From the NCBI GenBank assembly GCA_014380005.1, contig JACMKT010000081.1:1-39636 (forward strand): 39,636 nucleotides of DNA. Reading direction: 5' to 3'. Numbering within the stretch: position 1 is the first letter of the stretch; each line of letters begins with the position of its first letter. The translations under genes and the position numbers were made by a program. The notes beneath the pieces are model-generated. The model did not search any database and had not been told where the DNA came from. It saw nothing but the letters and a program-made list of their open reading frames with translations. This DNA comes from Rhodospirillales bacterium. Its GTDB lineage: Bacteria; Pseudomonadota; Alphaproteobacteria; Rhodospirillales; Magnetospirillaceae. Below, in pieces: positions 35,916 to 39,636 of the stretch.

Positions 35916-37061
35916 ATGGCGATCGTCGTTCGCTCTCTTCGGGATGGAGACAAGCCTGGTCGCGATGTGGACAAGGCTGGTCGTGCGCCCGCCATCCGCA
36001 TCGAGGGGGTGAAAAAGCAGTTCGGTGATGCGATTGCGGTCGCCGGGGTGGATTTGGAGATCGAGGAGGGGGAGTTCTTCTCCCTCCTCGGGCCTTCCGG
36101 TTGCGGCAAGACCACGCTGCTGCGCATGCTGGCCGGGTTCGAGACCCCCAGCGCGGGCCGTGTGGTCATCGCCGGTGAAGACATGACCGGGGCACCGCCT
36201 TACGAGCGTCCGGTCAACATGATGTTCCAGTCCTATGCCCTGTTCCCCCATATGAGCGTGGAGGACAATGTGGCATTCGGCCTCAAGCAGGACCACGTGC
36301 CCAAGCACGAAATCAAGGAACGCGTCGCCGCTGCCCTCGATTTGGTCCGCATGGGCAATTTCGCCAAGCGCAAGCCGCACCAGATGTCGGGCGGTCAGCG
36401 CCAGCGCGTGGCCTTGGCCCGCTGTCTGGTCAAGCAGCCCAAGGTGGTGCTGTTGGACGAACCGCTGAGCGCCTTGGACAAGAAGCTGCGCCAGCAGACT
36501 CAGTTCGAGCTGGTCAATATTCAGGAACGGGTCGGCATCACCTTCGTCATGGTCACCCATGATCAGGAAGAGGCCATGACCATGTCCACCCGCATCGCGG
36601 TGATGGATGCCGGGCGCATCCTGCAAGTGGGCCGCCCGCACGAGATTTACGAATATCCGGTCAACCGCATGGTGGCCGACTTCATCGGCACCGCCAATTT
36701 CTTCGACGGTGTGGTGGAGAAGGCCGAGGGCTCGACGTTGAGCGTGCGCGTCCATGGCGTGGAAACCCCGCTGGTGGCGCACGGTTCGCTGTCGGCTGGC
36801 GCCAATGCGGTGCTGATGGTGCGCCCGGAAAAGATCGTCATGAGCCGCGAGGCCCAGCCCGGCGCCCTGAACCAGCTTAAGGGCAAGGTGGTGGAGATCG
36901 CCTATCTGGGCGACGTTTCCATCTACCATGTGCGCTTGGCCGGCGGCGCCACCGTGCTGGTGACCAACGCCAATCTGCGTCACTCGGCTGAGCCGGCGGT
37001 GACCTGGGAGGACGAGGTGGTGCTGTCCTGGCATCCCGGCAATGCGGTGGTGTTGCCGTGA
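35916..37061 (+). CDS. potG: Polyamine ABC transporter ATP-binding protein
   Basis: 381 residues from ATG at 35916, four bases after the binding-protein stop. N-terminal leader of about 25 residues, then an ABC domain with Walker A GPSGCGKTT (59-67), Q-loop FQSYALFPHM, signature MSGGQRQRVALARCL (from about 157), Walker B VVLLDEPLSALD and switch His in VTHDQ. A C-terminal TOBE-like domain (from about 285) is typical of PotA/PotG. Energises import with the two permeases downstream. Confidence 0.93.
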   Translation: MAIVVRSLRDGDKPGRDVDKAGRAPAIRIEGVKKQFGDAIAVAGVDLEIEEGEFFSLLGPSGCGKTTLLRMLAGFETPSAGRVVIAGEDMTGAPPYERPVNMMFQSYALFPHMSVEDNVAFGLKQDHVPKHEIKERVAAALDLVRMGNFAKRKPHQMSGGQRQRVALARCLVKQPKVVLLDEPLSALDKKLRQQTQFELVNIQERVGITFVMVTHDQEEAMTMSTRIAVMDAGRILQVGRPHEIYEYPVNRMVADFIGTANFFDGVVEKAEGSTLSVRVHGVETPLVAHGSLSAGANAVLMVRPEKIVMSREAQPGALNQLKGKVVEIAYLGDVSIYHVRLAGGATVLVTNANLRHSAEPAVTWEDEVVLSWHPGNAVVLP

Positions 37062-37969
37062 GAGTGGGGGGCTGGCAACGCTTGTGGGGCCGCCGCATGG
37101 TGCTGGGCATTCCGTATGTCTGGCTGGTGGCGTTCTTCCTGGTGCCGCTGCTGATCGTCGGCAAGATTTCCATCTCGGAAATCGCTCAGGCGGTGCCGCC
37201 CTACGAACCCCTGCTGGAATTCGCCGAGGGCGCGCTGGTGGGGGTGCATGCCACCTTCACCAACTTTACCCTGTTGTTCGAGGACGACCTTTACGTCACC
37301 GCCTATTTCCAGTCGCTGACCATCGCCGGCATCTCCACTATCTTCTGCCTGCTGATCGGCTATCCCATGGCGCTGGCCATCGCGCGGGCACGGGAAGACC
37401 GGCGCGGGCCGTTGCTGTTGCTGGTGATTCTGCCGTTCTGGACCTCGTTCCTGATCCGCGTCTATGCCTGGATGGGCATCCTCAAGGATGAAGGCCTGCT
37501 GAACGGGGTGCTGCTGTGGCTGGGGGTGATTTCCGAACCGTTGGTGATCCTCAACACCGACACCGCCGTCTATATCGGCATCATCTATTCCTACCTGCCG
37601 TTCATGGTGCTGCCGCTTTACGCCACTTTGGAAAAGCTGGACCCGGCCCTGCTGGAAGCAGCCGCCGATCTGGGCGCCAAGCCGTTGCGCGCGTTCTGGT
37701 CGGTGACCCTGCCGCTGTCGGTGCCGGGCATCGTCGCCGGCTCGCTGCTGGTGTTCGTGCCGGCGGTGGGCGAGTACGTCATTCCCGATCTGCTGGGCGG
37801 CGGTGATACCCAGATGCTGGGCAAGGCGCTGTGGGACATGTTCGCGCTGAACCGCGATTGGCCGTCGGCGGCGGCTTTGGCGGTCGCCATGCTGGCGGCG
37901 TTGGCCGTGCCTATCGCTTTGTTCCAAAAATGGCAGAGCAGGCTGGAACAGCGGGAGGACGAGGCATGA
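37058..37969 (+). CDS. potH: Polyamine ABC transporter permease 1
   Basis: 303 residues from GTG at 37058 (GTGA overlap with potG). Six predicted membrane helices, beginning with LGIPYVWLVAFFLVPLLIVG. The EAA loop that docks on the ATPase is LEAAADLGAKPLRAFWSVTLP at about 202-222. An extended periplasmic loop after TM1 is typical of PotH/PotB. Overlaps potI by four bases. Confidence 0.92.
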   Translation: MRVGGWQRLWGRRMVLGIPYVWLVAFFLVPLLIVGKISISEIAQAVPPYEPLLEFAEGALVGVHATFTNFTLLFEDDLYVTAYFQSLTIAGISTIFCLLIGYPMALAIARAREDRRGPLLLLVILPFWTSFLIRVYAWMGILKDEGLLNGVLLWLGVISEPLVILNTDTAVYIGIIYSYLPFMVLPLYATLEKLDPALLEAAADLGAKPLRAFWSVTLPLSVPGIVAGSLLVFVPAVGEYVIPDLLGGGDTQMLGKALWDMFALNRDWPSAAALAVAMLAALAVPIALFQKWQSRLEQREDEA

Positions 37970-38763
37970 GGCGGTCGGTGTTCCTGCTGTCGGCCTTGGG
38001 CTTCGGTTATGCCTTCCTGTACATGCCCATCGCGCTGCTGGTGGTGTGGTCGTTCAACGGTGCCCGCATCGTCAATGTGTGGGGCGGGTTTTCCACCAAA
38101 TGGTATGTGGAACTGGCCCATAACGGCGCCTTTCTCAAGGCCGCCGGCCTGTCCCTGAAGGTGGCCGCCACCAGCGCCAGCGCCGCCTTGGCCCTGGGCA
38201 CATTGGCCGCCGTGGTGCTGGTGCGCTTTGGCCGGTTCCGTGGGCGCACCCTGTTCAACGGGCTGATCGCGGCGCCGCTGGTCATGCCCGAAGTCATCCT
38301 TGGTCTGGCCCTGCTGCTGCTGTTTGTGGCGTTGGAGCAATTGACCGGCTGGCCCGATGGGCGCGGTTTCGCCACCATCACCATCGCCCACACCACTATC
38401 GGCATGGCTTACGCCACCGTGGTGGTGCGCTCGCGCTTGGCTCAGATGGACGAAAGCCTGGAAGAAGCCGCCATGGATTTGGGCGCCAAGCCCATGAAGG
38501 TGTTCTTCGTCATTACCATCCCGGTCATCGCCCCGTCCTTGGCGGCGGCGTGGCTGCTGGCCTTCACCCTGTCGTTGGACGACGTGGTGGTGGCCCAATT
38601 CGTCTCCGGCCCCGGCGCCACCACCCTGCCCATCGAGGTGTTCTCCTCGGTCCGCCTGGGCGTCTCGCCCCAGATCAACGCCCTGGGCACCATCATCGTC
38701 GTTGTGGTGGCGTGCATCATCTTCGCCGCGTGGAAGCTAGTGAACGCGAAGAAGTCGCGATAA
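37966..38763 (+). CDS. potI: Polyamine ABC transporter permease 2
   Basis: 265 residues from ATG at 37966 (ATGA overlap with potH). Six membrane helices starting with FLYMPIALLVVWSFN; EAA loop EEAAMDLGAKPMKVFFVITI. TLSLDDVVVAQFVSGPGATT is a signature of PotI/PotC permeases. Completes the PotFGHI transporter. The last codons (NAKKSR) are basic, placing the C terminus in the cytoplasm. Confidence 0.92.
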   Translation: MRRSVFLLSALGFGYAFLYMPIALLVVWSFNGARIVNVWGGFSTKWYVELAHNGAFLKAAGLSLKVAATSASAALALGTLAAVVLVRFGRFRGRTLFNGLIAAPLVMPEVILGLALLLLFVALEQLTGWPDGRGFATITIAHTTIGMAYATVVVRSRLAQMDESLEEAAMDLGAKPMKVFFVITIPVIAPSLAAAWLLAFTLSLDDVVVAQFVSGPGATTLPIEVFSSVRLGVSPQINALGTIIVVVVACIIFAAWKLVNAKKSR

Positions 38764-38833
38764 ACACTCGCCCTTGTTGTATACACGGAAAGCGCGTAGT
38801 TATTGCCGTGGTCAACTCGCTAGAGGTATGTTC

Positions 38834-39370
38834 ATGGCTGACATCGATTCCATGCTCGACGAAATTCTCCGCCGCGAGGGCGGTTATGTGAACAACGCCG
38901 CCGATCGTGGCGGTCCCACCAATTTGGGCATCACCCAGACCACGCTGAGCACTTGGCTCGGCCGCCCGGCCACCATCGAAGATGTTCAGACCCTGAGCGC
39001 CGAGACGGCCAAGGCCATCTACAGCGCCAATTATTTCAGCAAGCCCAAGATCGACAAATTGCCCGATCTGATCCAGGCGGTGATGCTGGACGCGGCGGTC
39101 AATTCCGGTCCGGGCGCTGCCATCAAATGGCTGCAAAAGGTGCTCAACGATAACAATTACGGTCCGCTGACCGTGGATGGCGGCATCGGCCCGGCCAGCA
39201 TCGCCGCCGCCACCAAGGCCGCCGCCGAGATGGGGCCGGCCCTGAACAAGGCACTGATCGAGGTGCGGCGCGCCTTCCTGCAGGGTCTGGTCCAGAAAAA
39301 CCCCAGCCAGCAGCAATTCGAAAAGGGCTGGATGGCCCGGTGCGACTCGCTTGAGGCGACGTATGCGTGA
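38834..39370 (+). CDS. GH108-type N-acetylmuramidase with peptidoglycan-binding domain
   Basis: 178 residues from ATG at 38834, with AGAGG about eight bases upstream; ATG 38828 is too close to it. N-terminal catalytic domain: Glu15 in RREGGYVNNAADRGG and GPTNLGIT are hallmarks of glycoside hydrolase family 108. The C-terminal part (LIQAVMLDAAVNSGP, AIKWLQKVLN, VDGGIGPASIAA) is the associated peptidoglycan-binding domain. No signal peptide, so like phage endolysins it would need a holin or another export route; it may be a domesticated phage lysozyme. Confidence 0.9.
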   Translation: MADIDSMLDEILRREGGYVNNAADRGGPTNLGITQTTLSTWLGRPATIEDVQTLSAETAKAIYSANYFSKPKIDKLPDLIQAVMLDAAVNSGPGAAIKWLQKVLNDNNYGPLTVDGGIGPASIAAATKAAAEMGPALNKALIEVRRAFLQGLVQKNPSQQQFEKGWMARCDSLEATYA

Positions 39371-39424
39371 TGTGGCGGGTCACCCGTCATGGGTGGGCTA
39401 GCGGATTGCCCATCCCCCCTCGCC

Positions 39425-39454
39425 GTCATGGCCGGGCTTGACCCACGGCTGTCC
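39425..39454. repeat. Copy of an alphaproteobacterial intergenic palindrome
   Basis: The segment starting GTCATGGCCGGGCTTGACCC and continuing to 39454 matches the general form of dispersed palindromes (CATGGCCGGG-CTTGA-CCCGGCC) common between genes in Rhodospirillales. The right arm is decayed (CCACGGC). Usually found downstream of genes. Confidence 0.45.
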
Positions 39455-39512
39455 GGTTTAAATTTAACGCGCTTGCTGTAACGGCAGGGGGAGCGGTCGC
39501 CGCTTTGAAATG

Positions 39513-39607
39513 GGACACGAATGAACACGAATGAAAACGAATGGGTCAGAGCAGGCGAATCCGGCGGTGCGCCTAAAATTCGTTCTTATTCGTGTTCATT
39601 CGTGTCC
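39513..39607. repeat. 30-bp inverted repeat built from ACACGAATGA units
   Basis: Left arm 39513-39542 contains three tandem 10-bp units (ACACGAATGA, ACACGAATGA, AAACGAATGG, counting from 39515). Right arm 39578-39607 is its complement with three or fewer mismatches. The 35-bp loop is GC-rich. The first 20 bases of each arm match perfectly. It lies downstream of the muramidase gene near the window end, where no gene is visible. Confidence 0.85.
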
Positions 39608-39636
39608 AACCTTCCTTTGCATGACACCGAATAAGC

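Noticed and set aside
39513-39607. Phage or integron attachment site
   Set aside because: No integrase or tRNA is nearby and the 10-bp tandem structure fits a dispersed repeat better.

Overview
The window is GC-rich, densely packed DNA from an alphaproteobacterium. Gene content and protein style (Wsp-like chemosensory operon, pseudo-EAL proteins, RTX proteins with type I exporters, PotFGHI, Rhodospirillales-type intergenic palindromes) suggest Rhodospirillales, probably Magnetospirillum-like. The taxonomic call is inference; no rRNA or tRNA gene was seen.

Layout. (1) 2-6552: the 3' part of a giant RTX/cadherin-like adhesin, a small GNAT-type acyltransferase overlapping its stop codon, and on the opposite strand an acyl carrier protein plus a ketoacyl-ACP synthase. 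(2) 6571-6842: a frameshifted, truncated umuD remnant. (3) 6964-12346: membrane histidine kinase, response regulator and a catalytically degenerate EAL protein in one operon, facing a second pseudo-EAL protein tail to tail. (4) 12535-12894: a small two-helix membrane protein with a hairpin between its Shine-Dalgarno and start. (5) 13069-20918: a translationally coupled Wsp-like chemosensory operon (CheW, CheR-TPR, CheW, MCP, CheA-REC, CheB, double-REC protein), followed by a hybrid kinase (21003-22451) and a convergent soluble MCP (22448-23875). (6) 24022-25211: three small genes and a noncoding leader region. (7) 25212-30056: a type I secretion unit made of a low-complexity RTX substrate with a 22-copy 24-bp minisatellite, a UUCG-loop terminator-like hairpin, an ABC exporter and a membrane fusion protein; a coiled-coil membrane protein follows on the other strand. 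(8) 30801-38763: a glutamine-synthetase-family polyamine enzyme and a complete polyamine ABC transporter (PotFGHI), separated by a divergent pair of accessory genes (peptidoglycan-binding-like protein and Sel1-repeat protein). (9) 38834-39636: a GH108-type muramidase and a repeat-rich intergenic end.

How it fits together. The centre (7-24 kb) is almost entirely signal transduction. The chemosensory core resembles Wsp in domain content but carries no GGDEF diguanylate cyclase in its operon; its apparent output is a protein with one receiver-like domain lacking Asp and one intact receiver. Next to it lie two EAL-derived proteins that share a replacement motif where catalytic residues should be. 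Together these make the best candidate for a poorly described signalling system. The two RTX regions flank this block, which is compatible with control of surface adhesion or biofilm, but that link is inference from context only.
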